From Lachnospiraceae bacterium KGMB03038 (lineage in GTDB: Bacteria; Bacillota; Clostridia; Lachnospirales; Lachnospiraceae), in NCBI GenBank assembly GCA_007361935.1, contig CP041667.1, positions 970,001-1,034,000 on the forward strand: 64,000 bases of DNA, given 5' to 3'. The stretch's first letter is position 1; the number at the start of each line of letters is the position of its first letter. A program made the position numbers and the translations under genes. The notes beneath the pieces are model-generated. The model ran no database searches, was not told the origin of the DNA, and saw nothing but the letters and a program-made list of their open reading frames with translations. Of this stretch, positions 35,691 through 44,880 are shown in pieces.

Positions 35691-38600
35691 ATGGCAAGAA
35701 AAATGAAGACCATGGATGGTAACCAGGCCGCGGCTCATGCGTCATATGCGTACACAGAAGTTGCGGCTATTTATCCGATCACGCCATCATCTGTTATGCC
35801 AGAACATGTAGATGAGTGGGCGACCGAGGGAAGGAAAAATATCTTCGGACAGACGGTTCAGGTAACAGAGATGCAGTCTGAGGCGGGAGCTGCGGGAGCT
35901 GTACACGGTTCTCTGGCGGCAGGCGCGCTGACGACTACATTTACCGCATCCCAGGGCTTGCTGCTGATGATTCCAAACTTATACAAAGTGGCAGGGGAGC
36001 AGCTTCCGGGCGTATTCAACGTATCTGCCCGTGCGATCGCAAGCCATGCGCTGTCTATCTTCGGTGATCATTCCGATGTTTATGCCTGCCGCCAGACCGG
36101 AGCCGCTATGCTCTGCGAGTCCAGCGTACAGGAAGTTATGGATTTGACACCCGTTGCTCACTGCGCGGCTTTGAAAGGCAAACTGCCGTTTATCAACTTC
36201 TTTGATGGATTCCGCACTTCTCATGAGATCCAGAAGATCGAGACTTGGGATTACGAGGATCTGAAAGACCTGGTAGATATGGATGCGATCGATGAATTCA
36301 GAAATCACGCCTTGAATCCAAATCATCCATGCCAGAGAGGTTCTGCTCAGAACCCGGACATCTTCTTCCAGGCAAGAGAGGCATGCAACCCATATTATGA
36401 TGCTATGCCGGCGATCGTTCAGGAATACATGGACAAGGTTAATGAGAAGATCGGTACCGATTACAAACTGTTCAACTACTATGGAGCAGCGGATGCGGAG
36501 AAAGTGATCGTTGCTATGGGATCTGTCTGTGACACTATTGAAGAGACCATTGACTATCTGATGGCAGCAGGCGAGAAAGTGGGCGTTGTAAAGGTACGTC
36601 TGTACAGACCGTTCTGCGCTCAGGCATTGATCGACGTTATTCCTGACACTGTAAAATATATCAATGTTCTTGACCGGACAAAAGAGCCGGGAGCACAGGG
36701 AGAGCCTCTGTATCTGGACGTTGTTTCCGCTCTGAAGGGAAGCAAGTTTGAAAATGTTCCGGTAAACAGCGGACGTTACGGACTGGGATCTAAGGATACC
36801 ACACCGGAGCAGATCGTTGCGGTATTCAATAATCAGGAGAAAGCAAGATTCACCATCGGTATCGAAGACGATGTAACAAACCTTTCTCTGAATGCTGGCC
36901 CGGCGCTGGTAACCACGCCAGAAGGAACCATCAACTGCAAGTTCTGGGGACTTGGCGCGGACGGAACTGTTGGAGCCAATAAGAACTCCATCAAGATCAT
37001 CGGCGACAATACAGATATGTACGCTCAGGCTTACTTTGACTATGACTCCAAGAAGTCCGGCGGTGTTACCATGTCTCACTTAAGATTTGGTAAATCTCCG
37101 ATCAAATCTACTTATCTGATCCATCAGGCGAACTTTGTGGCATGCCACAATCCGTCTTATGTAAATAAATACAATATGGTTCAGGAATTGGTAGACGGCG
37201 GCACATTCCTTCTGAACTGCCCATGGGATATGGAAGGTCTTGAGAAACATCTGCCAGGCCAGGTAAAGGCTTATATCGCGGATCACAACATCAAGTTCTA
37301 TACCATCGACGGTATCAAGATCGGGAAAGAGATCGGACTTGGCGGACGTATCAACACAGTACTGCAGTCCGCGTTCTTCAAGCTTGCGGCTATCATTCCA
37401 GAGGAAGAAGCCATCGATCTGATGAAGAAAGCCGCAAAAGCTACCTATGGAAGAAAAGGTGACAAGATCGTACAGATGAACTACGATGCCATCGATGCCG
37501 GAGCAAAACAGGTGCATGAAGTAGAAGTTCCAGAATCCTGGAAATCCTGTGAGGACGAAGGCCTGTTTACACCAGAGGTAAAAGGCGGCAGAGAAGACGT
37601 AGTTTCCTTTGTTAAGAATATTCAGGCAAAAGTAAACGCTCAGGAAGGAAATTCACTTCCAGTATCCGCGTTTACAGATTATGTAGATGGTTCCACACCG
37701 TCAGGATCTTCCGCATATGAGAAACGTGGTATCGCGGTAGATATCCCGGTATGGCAGCCGGAAAACTGTATCCAGTGTAACCGCTGCGCATATGTATGTC
37801 CGCACGCGGTTATCCGTCCGGTAGCTCTGACTGAGGACGAGCTTGCGAACGCTCCGGAAGGAACCGTAGGAATCGACATGATCGGTATGCCGGGAATGAA
37901 GTTTACCATCACGGTATCCGCTTATGACTGTACCGGATGCGGATCCTGTGCAAATGTATGTCCAGGCAAGAAGGGCGAGAAAGCGCTTGTTATGGGCAAC
38001 ATGGAAGAAAACGCCGGATGTCAGGAGACCTTCGACTTTGGCCGTGAGATCCCGGTAAAACCAGAAGTTGTCGCTAAATTTAAACCAGAGACAGTAAAGG
38101 GAAGCCAGTTCAAACAGCCGCTCCTTGAGTTCTCAGGCGCTTGTGCCGGATGCGGTGAAACTCCGTACGCAAAACTGATCACTCAGTTATTCGGTGACAG
38201 AATGTATATCGCAAACGCTACCGGATGTTCTTCTATCTGGGGCAACTCTTCACCGTCTACGCCATACACGGTAAACGCGAAGGGACAGGGTCCTGCATGG
38301 TCCAACTCCCTGTTTGAAGATAATGCTGAGTTTGGTTACGGTATGCTGCTTGCTCAGAAAGCCATCCGTAAGAGACTGAAAGAGGAAGTAGAAGCGGTTG
38401 CGGCTTCTGATCAGGCTTCCGCAGAAGTAAAAGCAGCCTGCCAGGAATACCTGGATACCTTCAACTGCGGCGTTACAAACGGAGATGCTACGGACAAGCT
38501 GGTAGCGGCTCTGGAAGGATGTGAGTGTGAGACCTGCAAGGATATTGTGAAGAACAAAGACTTCCTGGCGAAGAAATCCCAGTGGATCTTCGGTGGAGAC

Positions 38601-39227
38601 GGATGGGCTTATGATATCGGATTCGGCGGTGTTGACCATGTATTAGCAAGCGGTGAGGATATCAATATCATGGTATTCGATACCGAGGTTTACTCCAATA
38701 CCGGCGGACAGTCTTCCAAGGCTACTAAGACCGGAGCAACCGCTCAGTTTGCCGCAGGCGGAAAAGAGACCAAGAAGAAAGATCTGGCTGGTATCGCTAT
38801 GACCTACGGCTATGTATATGTCGCTCAGATCGCTATGGGCGCTGACTTCAACCAGACAGTCAAAGCCATCGCTGAGGCTGAGGCATATCCGGGACCGTCT
38901 CTGATCATTGCTTACGCTCCATGTATCAATCATGGTATCAAGAAGGGCATGAGCAAAGCGCAGACAGAGGAACAGCTGGCAGTAGAGTGCGGATACTGGA
39001 ATAACTTCCGGTTTAACCCGGCTGCTGAAGGCGCGAAATTCACGCTGGACAGCAAAGAGCCAAAACAGGAAGAGTATCAGGCATTCCTGGACGGTGAGGT
39101 TCGTTACAACGCGCTGAAGAGAGCGAATCCGGAGAAAGCCGAGAAGATGTTCGCTCAGAACGAAAAAGAAGCTATGGAGCGTTACGCTTATCTGAAGAAG
39201 CTGGTAACACTGTACGGCGAGGAATAA
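35691..39227 (+). CDS. nifJ: Pyruvate:ferredoxin (flavodoxin) oxidoreductase
   Basis: PFOR converts pyruvate and CoA to acetyl-CoA, CO2 and reduced ferredoxin, the central step of anaerobic fermentation. The single 1178-residue chain carries all domains in order. First is the pyrimidine-binding domain (GNQAAAHASYAYTEVAAIYPITPSS), then the CoA and gamma domains. A double 4Fe-4S module follows (CIQCNRCAYVCPHAV and CTGCGSCANVCPG, about residues 690-770). Last is the TPP domain with the proximal cluster cysteines (CAGCGETPYAKL, about 820) and GGDGWAYDIGFGG. AAGGAGG precedes the ATG. Codon use looks strongly biased, as expected for an abundant enzyme. Confidence 0.98.
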   Translation: MARKMKTMDGNQAAAHASYAYTEVAAIYPITPSSVMPEHVDEWATEGRKNIFGQTVQVTEMQSEAGAAGAVHGSLAAGALTTTFTASQGLLLMIPNLYKVAGEQLPGVFNVSARAIASHALSIFGDHSDVYACRQTGAAMLCESSVQEVMDLTPVAHCAALKGKLPFINFFDGFRTSHEIQKIETWDYEDLKDLVDMDAIDEFRNHALNPNHPCQRGSAQNPDIFFQAREACNPYYDAMPAIVQEYMDKVNEKIGTDYKLFNYYGAADAEKVIVAMGSVCDTIEETIDYLMAAGEKVGVVKVRLYRPFCAQALIDVIPDTVKYINVLDRTKEPGAQGEPLYLDVVSALKGSKFENVPVNSGRYGLGSKDTTPEQIVAVFNNQEKARFTIGIEDDVTNLSLNAGPALVTTPEGTINCKFWGLGADGTVGANKNSIKIIGDNTDMYAQAYFDYDSKKSGGVTMSHLRFGKSPIKSTYLIHQANFVACHNPSYVNKYNMVQELVDGGTFLLNCPWDMEGLEKHLPGQVKAYIADHNIKFYTIDGIKIGKEIGLGGRINTVLQSAFFKLAAIIPEEEAIDLMKKAAKATYGRKGDKIVQMNYDAIDAGAKQVHEVEVPESWKSCEDEGLFTPEVKGGREDVVSFVKNIQAKVNAQEGNSLPVSAFTDYVDGSTPSGSSAYEKRGIAVDIPVWQPENCIQCNRCAYVCPHAVIRPVALTEDELANAPEGTVGIDMIGMPGMKFTITVSAYDCTGCGSCANVCPGKKGEKALVMGNMEENAGCQETFDFGREIPVKPEVVAKFKPETVKGSQFKQPLLEFSGACAGCGETPYAKLITQLFGDRMYIANATGCSSIWGNSSPSTPYTVNAKGQGPAWSNSLFEDNAEFGYGMLLAQKAIRKRLKEEVEAVAASDQASAEVKAACQEYLDTFNCGVTNGDATDKLVAALEGCECETCKDIVKNKDFLAKKSQWIFGGDGWAYDIGFGGVDHVLASGEDINIMVFDTEVYSNTGGQSSKATKTGATAQFAAGGKETKKKDLAGIAMTYGYVYVAQIAMGADFNQTVKAIAEAEAYPGPSLIIAYAPCINHGIKKGMSKAQTEEQLAVECGYWNNFRFNPAAEGAKFTLDSKEPKQEEYQAFLDGEVRYNALKRANPEKAEKMFAQNEKEAMERYAYLKKLVTLYGEE

Positions 39228-39260
39228 AAGATAGGTTTTAAAAGAAAACTGATGGAAAGG

Positions 39261-39310
39261 AGCTGCTGTGGAAAAGGCAAATGAGCCTGCTTCACGGCAG
39301 CTCTTTTTGT
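39261..39310 (+). terminator. Rho-independent terminator after nifJ
   Basis: GAGCTGCTGTG (39261-39271) pairs with CACGGCAGCTC (39294-39304, one G-U pair), followed by TTTTTGTG. Confidence 0.85.
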
Positions 39311-39414
39311 GTGTGGGAAGGAGGAATAATGAATAAAAAAATGAAAATAAAATTTCATATATAGAATGATTGAAAATTAACTTACATTTTACCGAATTAG
39401 GATATATGCCTTTA

Positions 39415-39466
39415 CCTCCTGCTGATATGATAAACAACGTAGAAATTACAATTGTTTATCAGGAGG
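39415..39466 (+). promoter_or_regulatory. Hairpin masking the ECF S-component ribosome-binding site
   Basis: GATAAACAA (39429-39437) is perfectly complementary to TTGTTTATC (39452-39460), which directly abuts the Shine-Dalgarno AGGAGG (39461-39466). CCTCCT at 39415-39420 is complementary to that Shine-Dalgarno. One extended hairpin with a bulge could thus hide the ribosome-binding site, as in translational riboswitches or protein-controlled leaders. It matches no riboswitch class I recognise. Confidence 0.45.
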
Positions 39467-39474
39467 AGAGAGAA

Positions 39475-40317
39475 ATGATAAAACAACAAGCGACGCAGTC
39501 TCAGAAATTGATGATATTTGTGCTTACGATGTCCCTTTACGGGCTGGCAACATTATTCACAGAGCTGATTCCTTCATTTCAGGTAGGAATTGTGGAATTC
39601 TCTGTAGAATACTTCTTATTCATCCCATTGGTTTTGGCCATGCTGTTTGATCCTATGTCCGCGGCTTTGGGGGCGGCTACGGGGGAACTGGTATTTAGCG
39701 AGATTATGCTGGGGCAGTTTGGCGGCCTTGGAGAGTTGGAGAAATTTATTACTGTAACGATCGGAATATATATTGCGGGACGTATGGTAAGGAATCCAAG
39801 AAACCGGAAGATGGTCGGCATTGCGGCGATCAGCGGAGTGATGATCCAGCAGATTCTGGGGATGATCGTGGATATTTTGAAAGTACAGTTCGCGGTGCAG
39901 GATTTCGAGGCGGTTCCGGGACTTCCGGAAAGCGTTTTTGCCACAGAAGGATTTGCCTGTCTGAATGATGTGCTGTTCTCAGGAATCTTGTTTTGTATGC
40001 TTCCAACGTTGTTCCTGGTACCGAAGCTCTATGGAAAGATCGAGCCGCTGCTTGGAATGAGTCCAAGAACCGAAGATACGGCCCTTGGAGCGGTGAATGC
40101 AAAGGTGGTAGTCTGCTGCGCCATCGCGTTTGCAGCAGCCGTAGGAGCTGAGATGATGGCGGAAAGCGGAATGGCTCTGATCGACTGGGAAGCAGGATGG
40201 GCAGGAAGCACTACAGCTCTGGCGGTAGGAATGGTAGTGGCCGCAGTGATCGCAATCGTCATGATCTTGGTGCTCAAAAGCCGCTCAGATCATTCAAATA
40301 CCGCTAAGAACGCATAG
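39475..40317 (+). CDS. ECF transporter S component, substrate unknown
   Basis: The 280-residue membrane protein has about six hydrophobic segments (for example LMIFVLTMSLYGLATLFTELI, FLFIPLVLAMLFDPMSAALGAA, LNDVLFSGILFCMLPTLFLV and the last near 245-270). It is the substrate-binding S component of an energy-coupling-factor importer, as shown mainly by the ATPase and T-component genes that follow at once. The start at 39475 follows AGGAGGAG. The open frame extends back to 39370, but those 35 residues cover the leader hairpin. I cannot assign a vitamin or metal substrate. Confidence 0.75.
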   Translation: MIKQQATQSQKLMIFVLTMSLYGLATLFTELIPSFQVGIVEFSVEYFLFIPLVLAMLFDPMSAALGAATGELVFSEIMLGQFGGLGELEKFITVTIGIYIAGRMVRNPRNRKMVGIAAISGVMIQQILGMIVDILKVQFAVQDFEAVPGLPESVFATEGFACLNDVLFSGILFCMLPTLFLVPKLYGKIEPLLGMSPRTEDTALGAVNAKVVVCCAIAFAAAVGAEMMAESGMALIDWEAGWAGSTTALAVGMVVAAVIAIVMILVLKSRSDHSNTAKNA

Positions 40318-40331
40318 AAGGATGACAAATC

Positions 40332-42044
40332 ATGAGTATGATCGAGATCAAGAATTTGACGTATACCTATCCGGGCGCGGAGGAAGCTACGCTGAAAGGA
40401 GTAAACCTAGAGATTGAACGGGGAGATTTCCTCGCGGTGGTAGGCAACAACGGATGTGGAAAGTCTACGCTATGCAAGGTTATAAACGGATTGATCCCGC
40501 ATTTTATCACAGGGGAATTCTCGGGTACTGTCAAGATTGATGGGGCTGACACCCTAGATCTGGAAATTGGTGATCTTGCCCGGAAGGTAGGGTATGTATA
40601 TCAGGATTTTGAGAATCAGATCGTCCGGCCTACAGTCTTAGATGATGCTTCCTATGCCTGTATGAATTACGCAATGAAAGACTATCTGGAGAGAGGGAGA
40701 AAGGCGCTTGCCCAGTGCGGCCTGGAAGGTCGGGAAAAAGACTATATCTGGCAGTTGTCGGGAGGACAGACCCACCTGCTGGCCTTGGCTGGCGCGGTAT
40801 CTCTTCAGCCGGAGGTGCTGATCCTGGACGAGCCTATCGCCCAGCTTGATCCTCAGCATGCAGACCGGATTTATGAAGTCTTAAAAGAGCTAAACCGGAC
40901 TTATGGGAAAACGATCATTGTGATCGAGCATCATACTGAATATATCGCTGATTATTGTAAACATGTTCTCTTGCTGAAAGATGGACGCGCGGAATGGAAG
41001 CTGCCGGCGAAAGAGGCTTTAGGCAGGGTAGAGGAACTGCGAAACTGCAACATCTTTCCGCCCCAGGTGACGACAGCGGCCTACGAATTAGAAAAAGACG
41101 GGGTTTTAGCAGAGCAAATAAAACTGCCATCCACGATAGAAGAGGGAAAAACAGTATTTAAAGAACTTGTCTATAGGGAGAATGGGAAAGCGGCTGTCGC
41201 AGAAGAGGAGCTGTCCCCGAAAAGAAAGCAGGGAGAAATCGCTGTGTCCTGTCAGGATGTGTCCGTCTCCTATCGGTCGGTTAAAGGAGAACCCAGGAAG
41301 GTTTTCCAGTCTCTGGATCTGGAATTGCACAAAGGCGAGAAGATTGCCCTGATTGGTTCCAACGGAGCGGGGAAGTCTACGCTTATGAAGATGCTGACAG
41401 GACTTTTAAAACCAAACAGTGGTCAGATAAGGATCGGAGATATGGATATCCGGGACAAGAAGCCGGAACAGCTGTCCAGATATGTGTCTCTCGTTTACCA
41501 GAATCCAGAAGATATGTTTATCAAGGACTCCATTCAGGCAGATATTTCTTTTGCGATGCAGGTGCGCGGCGAAGAGTGTTGGAAGGAGCGGACAGAAGAA
41601 CTCCTGGAGAAATTCCGTTTGCTGAACTTGAAAGAGCAGGATGGAAGATTGCTTTCAGGAGGACAGATGCGAAGAGCCAGCCTGGCGATTGGCGTGGCGT
41701 TAAAGCCGCAGATCCTTCTTTTGGATGAGCCAACGGCAAACCTGGATATCGCTACCCGCAAGGAAATCATGAGAACGTTAAAAGAGATGGAAGATATTAC
41801 GGAAACGGTAATGATCGCCACTCATGATATGCAGTTGGTATGTGAGTGGGCCCAGAGGATCATCGTTCTGTGCGGCGGTAAGGTGATAGCGGATGGAACG
41901 AGGGATGAAATCTTTGGGAATCAGGAGGTCTTAGAAACGGTAGGAATACGTCCGCCGGAGATCTTTAGTATGGGGCAGGCGCTCAATCCCAAGGCCTGCT
42001 GCTATACGATCGATGAATTTGTGGCCGGATTTGGAAGGAGATAG
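40332..42044 (+). CDS. ECF transporter ATPase with two fused ABC domains
   Basis: The 570-residue protein joins two complete ABC ATPase domains. The first has Walker A GNNGCGKSTL (about 37-46), signature LSGGQTHLLALAG and Walker B VLILDEP. The second has Walker A GSNGAGKSTL (about 342), signature LSGGQMRRASLAIGV and ILLLDEPTANLD. Fused pairs of this kind (YkoD type) replace separate EcfA1 and EcfA2 subunits in dedicated, group I-like ECF importers. It starts 14 bases after the S gene and ends 3 bases before the T gene. Confidence 0.92.
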   Translation: MSMIEIKNLTYTYPGAEEATLKGVNLEIERGDFLAVVGNNGCGKSTLCKVINGLIPHFITGEFSGTVKIDGADTLDLEIGDLARKVGYVYQDFENQIVRPTVLDDASYACMNYAMKDYLERGRKALAQCGLEGREKDYIWQLSGGQTHLLALAGAVSLQPEVLILDEPIAQLDPQHADRIYEVLKELNRTYGKTIIVIEHHTEYIADYCKHVLLLKDGRAEWKLPAKEALGRVEELRNCNIFPPQVTTAAYELEKDGVLAEQIKLPSTIEEGKTVFKELVYRENGKAAVAEEELSPKRKQGEIAVSCQDVSVSYRSVKGEPRKVFQSLDLELHKGEKIALIGSNGAGKSTLMKMLTGLLKPNSGQIRIGDMDIRDKKPEQLSRYVSLVYQNPEDMFIKDSIQADISFAMQVRGEECWKERTEELLEKFRLLNLKEQDGRLLSGGQMRRASLAIGVALKPQILLLDEPTANLDIATRKEIMRTLKEMEDITETVMIATHDMQLVCEWAQRIIVLCGGKVIADGTRDEIFGNQEVLETVGIRPPEIFSMGQALNPKACCYTIDEFVAGFGRR

Positions 42045-42047
42045 AAT

Positions 42048-42887
42048 ATGGATCAGATAAAGAAAAGGTTATCGGAAAATATCCTGGACAAATTTTCTAT
42101 GGATTTTCTGAGGAATCAAGTGCTGAAAAACGCATATGGAAATGACGATACATTTATTGCCGCTCTGGATCCAAGGCTGCTCTTGGTCTGGTACGCGTTT
42201 TTCGCGTTGGTGCCTTGGTTTGCGGATAATCTGATATTCCTGTTGGGGTGCTTTCTGCTGGTGGCGGTGACTACCGTCATGGCACGGGTTGCAGGTCTGG
42301 TGTTGGTTCTGTTTGGCGTAGGAGTGTTCTCACAGACAGGATATTTGTTTGTTGTATCCCTTCTGTTTGGAGGAAATGTAGAGACGGCGGCGCCGCTTTT
42401 GATCTTGACGCTGAAGGTTGCCACAGTGTCTTTGGCTTCTGTCACTGTGTTTTCCGGCCTGGATCCGGACCGCCTTTCTAATGGACTTATGTGGTATGGC
42501 TGCCCGGAGAAACTGTCTTTTTCCATCTCTTATGCTTACCGGATGCTGCCTATGCTGATGGAGGAATTTCAGAATGTGCTCCTGTCCTACCGACTTCGGG
42601 GAAATGCGCCGGACAGCTCTACCTTATGGGGAAAAGTGCGGTATTTGATCTATCAGATTAAAGTGATCATTCATTCTTTTTATCCGTTGATGCTAAACAC
42701 CGCCAAACGTTCCAGAACTACGGTGGAAGCTCTGGAGCTCAAGGGATACCGGTATGCGGCTGTCAATAAAGAAGTGAAGAAAATGAAGCTGTCTTCTCTT
42801 AAAGTGACTTATGATGATCTGTTGTTCCTGGCGGTTTCATTTTTGTGGGTGGCCCTTGCCATATTGGGAACAGTGGTGATAGGATAG
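42048..42887 (+). CDS. ECF transporter transmembrane T component
   Basis: The 279-residue EcfT/CbiQ-type protein has about five membrane segments (LLLVWYAFFALVPWFADNLIFLLGC, VLVLFGVGVFSQTGYLFVVSLLFGG, ILTLKVATVSLASVTVFSGL, and a C-terminal one near 258-278). The cytoplasmic coupling region carries the Arg-containing motifs (AYRMLPMLMEEFQNVLLSYRLRG and TAKRSRTTVEALELKGY) that contact the ATPases. GGAAGGAGATAGAAT precedes the ATG. It completes the importer. Confidence 0.9.
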   Translation: MDQIKKRLSENILDKFSMDFLRNQVLKNAYGNDDTFIAALDPRLLLVWYAFFALVPWFADNLIFLLGCFLLVAVTTVMARVAGLVLVLFGVGVFSQTGYLFVVSLLFGGNVETAAPLLILTLKVATVSLASVTVFSGLDPDRLSNGLMWYGCPEKLSFSISYAYRMLPMLMEEFQNVLLSYRLRGNAPDSSTLWGKVRYLIYQIKVIIHSFYPLMLNTAKRSRTTVEALELKGYRYAAVNKEVKKMKLSSLKVTYDDLLFLAVSFLWVALAILGTVVIG

Positions 42888-42900
42888 GAGGAAGAAGAGC

Positions 42901-43713
42901 ATGTACATAGATTTTCATACCCACGGGAAATTGGCGAAAAAGCTGCCCTTTTCTACCGCGTATACGGACTGGCTGTTTGAGGAGGCCAAAGGAGCGGGAC
43001 TTGATGCTTTGTGTCTGACCGAGCACTTTAATACGCTTCAGTTTGACGAGCTATACGGATACCTGATGGACAGCGGTGACCGGGAAGGGGATACTCTGAT
43101 GACGAAGAACGGTCTGCGTATTTTCGCTGGAATGGAGACGGACATCCGGGAGGGCGGCCACATTTTGAGTATAGGGACGCCGGAAGAGATCCTGGAGTTA
43201 AACCAGAGACTGGAGCCTTATAAGACGGCCGGAGCGTTTCTTCCCTTTGAGAAACTAATGGATTTATTTGGGGAGTACTCGGTGATCGTAGGGGCAGGAC
43301 ATCCCTTTCGGGAAGGCGGCCATATTCCGCAGCTTCCGGAGGAACAGCTGAAGAGACTGCATTTCTTGGATTTGAATGGGAAAGATGTGGCCCAGGACCC
43401 AAAAGCGGCATGGACACAGACTCAAAGTATGGCGCGGGCGTTGGAGATTCCTATGGTAAGCGGAAGCGATACCCACCAGGCGGTACAGTATGGGTGTATT
43501 CTCAGCAGGTTTTATCAGGAAGTAAAGACTGTAAAGGAATTGTACCAGCAGATGAAACTGGGAAATTATGAGATCATAGTCTCAGATTATGCCTCTTTTC
43601 AAGTAAAAACCGCGGGGATTTTGAAAAAAGCGTTGAAGGAGATCCATGCGATCGGAGGAAACTACGTATCTGTTTTGACAGATAAAAGCCCATGCTATTC
43701 ACATTTGCAGTAA
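42901..43713 (+). CDS. PHP domain metallohydrolase
   Basis: The 270-residue protein is a PHP-superfamily phosphoesterase-like enzyme. The first metal-binding motif is at the N-terminus (MYIDFHTHGK, His6 and His8), then TEHFN, GMETDIREGGHIL, VGAGHPFREGGH and SGSDTHQAVQYG supply the other His/Asp/Glu ligands. Relatives include histidinol phosphatase and trinucleotide phosphodiesterases. It starts 13 bases after the T component and precedes the RpiR-type regulator by 12 bases, so it probably acts on the imported compound. The substrate is unknown. Confidence 0.85.
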   Translation: MYIDFHTHGKLAKKLPFSTAYTDWLFEEAKGAGLDALCLTEHFNTLQFDELYGYLMDSGDREGDTLMTKNGLRIFAGMETDIREGGHILSIGTPEEILELNQRLEPYKTAGAFLPFEKLMDLFGEYSVIVGAGHPFREGGHIPQLPEEQLKRLHFLDLNGKDVAQDPKAAWTQTQSMARALEIPMVSGSDTHQAVQYGCILSRFYQEVKTVKELYQQMKLGNYEIIVSDYASFQVKTAGILKKALKEIHAIGGNYVSVLTDKSPCYSHLQ

Positions 43714-43725
43714 GGAGAGAGAAGG

Positions 43726-44565
43726 ATGGTACTTGCGTTGCCGGAATCGGAAAAGAAATATACCCGGTCAGAGGAAAGGATCCTGGAATTTATTGAAGAG
43801 TTCACAGATGAATTTCTGTTCATGAGCATTGGCCAGCTTGCACAGCGTTTGGAGATTTCGGAAGCTACTATTTCCAGATTTGCCAGACATACGGGATATC
43901 GGGATTTCAAAGAATTGAAAAATGGTGTCGCTCAGCAAAAATCAGGAAAGGGCGCGGCAAGAAAGATGGCGGGGACTTTGCTTAAAGAGGATGGGTTTGA
44001 TGTGGAAAACTGGTTTTCCTACCAGCAGGAGTGCATCGCCAGGACGGTAGAAAATCTGGATCAGAGAGAATTTACCCGCGCTGTGGAACAGATCATAAAC
44101 GCCAAGAAGGTTCTGATCCATGCAAAGAACGCTTCTGCGGCAGCAGGGCAGTTATTATTTTTTCGCCTTCGGAGAATGGGTTTCCCTGTTTCTGTGATTC
44201 CATCAGGAGGGTCAGAAGTACTGGAGGGCCTTGCTCAAGCTGGTCAAGGAGATCTGGTAATTCTTTTCAGCTATTCTAAGGTCTCTGAAGAAGGAAGGAT
44301 CATCCTGGATTATGCCAGAAAGGCGGGATATGAGACGCTGGCCTTTACAAGCCGGAGATATGCGCCTGAAGATCAGCGGGCGGACACGAACCTCTATGTA
44401 TACCGGGGAGAAAAGAAGGAATATCACTCCATGACCGCGGCGGTAGCCCTTGTGGATGCTTTAGTTCTTGCGCTTTCTAAGAGAAGCCAGGAGACATCCG
44501 CCGAGAGTCTGATCCGCCTCCAAAAGCTAAAAGAACGATATCAAGGAACGGGACCACGGGATTAG
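43726..44565 (+). CDS. RpiR/MurR-family regulator with SIS domain
   Basis: The 279-residue protein has an N-terminal helix-turn-helix of the RpiR type (about 1-78: MSIGQLAQRLEISEATISRFARHTGYRDFKELK). A C-terminal sugar-isomerase SIS domain follows (about 125-265: AKKVLIHAKNASAAAGQLLFFRLRRMG, GDLVILFSYSKVSEEGRIILDYARKAG). Family members sense phosphosugars. As the last gene of the ECF cluster it most likely controls it, which would favour a sugar-phosphate or related ligand. AAGGAGAGAGAAGG precedes the ATG. Confidence 0.9.
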   Translation: MVLALPESEKKYTRSEERILEFIEEFTDEFLFMSIGQLAQRLEISEATISRFARHTGYRDFKELKNGVAQQKSGKGAARKMAGTLLKEDGFDVENWFSYQQECIARTVENLDQREFTRAVEQIINAKKVLIHAKNASAAAGQLLFFRLRRMGFPVSVIPSGGSEVLEGLAQAGQGDLVILFSYSKVSEEGRIILDYARKAGYETLAFTSRRYAPEDQRADTNLYVYRGEKKEYHSMTAAVALVDALVLALSKRSQETSAESLIRLQKLKERYQGTGPRD

Positions 44566-44621
44566 TTATTGACATTTCTCCCCAAAGGTGCTACAAATGT
44601 ACTATATGAATCATAATGCTT

Positions 44622-44779
44622 GATAGAGGCGCGGCCGCCATCAGTATCTGGAAGGCGATAGTTTGGAAGACTGTCTTGCGGGGAAAGGGGCGTCCGCCGA
44701 AGAGACGGGATGTTTCCAGGTCTTGTCTCTGGGACGCGGCAGAAGATGCCGCGGACTGTCACATTCGTGGAGCGCTATC
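44622..44779 (+). ncRNA. Lysine riboswitch (L box) aptamer
   Basis: The gap before the NhaC-family gene contains a complete L box. GATAGAGGCGC starts the aptamer, with AGTA, GGGGAAAGG and CCGCCGAAG in the central part, GACTGTCA near the end, and GGAG then CTATC closing the P1 stem (GATAG 44622-44626 with CTATC 44775-44779). Each block matches the consensus of the lysC leader of Bacillus in order and spacing. Lysine binding should favour the terminator downstream and switch the gene off. Confidence 0.95.
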
Positions 44780-44807
44780 GCAGGAAATGATCGGGGATTA
44801 AAAGGTC

Positions 44808-44851
44808 ATGCCATGAGCGCGCCAGGAAAAGCGTTGTTCATGGTATTTTTT
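44808..44851 (+). terminator. L-box expression-platform terminator
   Basis: ATGCCATGA (44808-44816) pairs with TCATGGTAT (44838-44846), extended inward by GCGC/GCGT, followed by TTTTT. It lies 29 bases before the start codon, as expected for transcriptional control by the upstream aptamer. Confidence 0.9.
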
Positions 44852-44880
44852 ATCACCTAAGAAGAGAGGAAGAAAAGGAA

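Noticed and set aside
39370..39474. In-frame 35-codon extension of the ECF S gene, containing a GYMPLP stretch that resembles the C-terminus of phosphate-binding PstS
   Set aside because: The stretch is short, starts at TTG without a ribosome-binding site, and covers the leader hairpin. The internal ATG at 39475 has AGGAGGAG. A pstS remnant cannot be supported from so few residues.
44663..44860. Short open frames inside the gap at 44.6-44.9 kb
   Set aside because: They overlap the lysine riboswitch and its terminator; the RNA explains the sequence.
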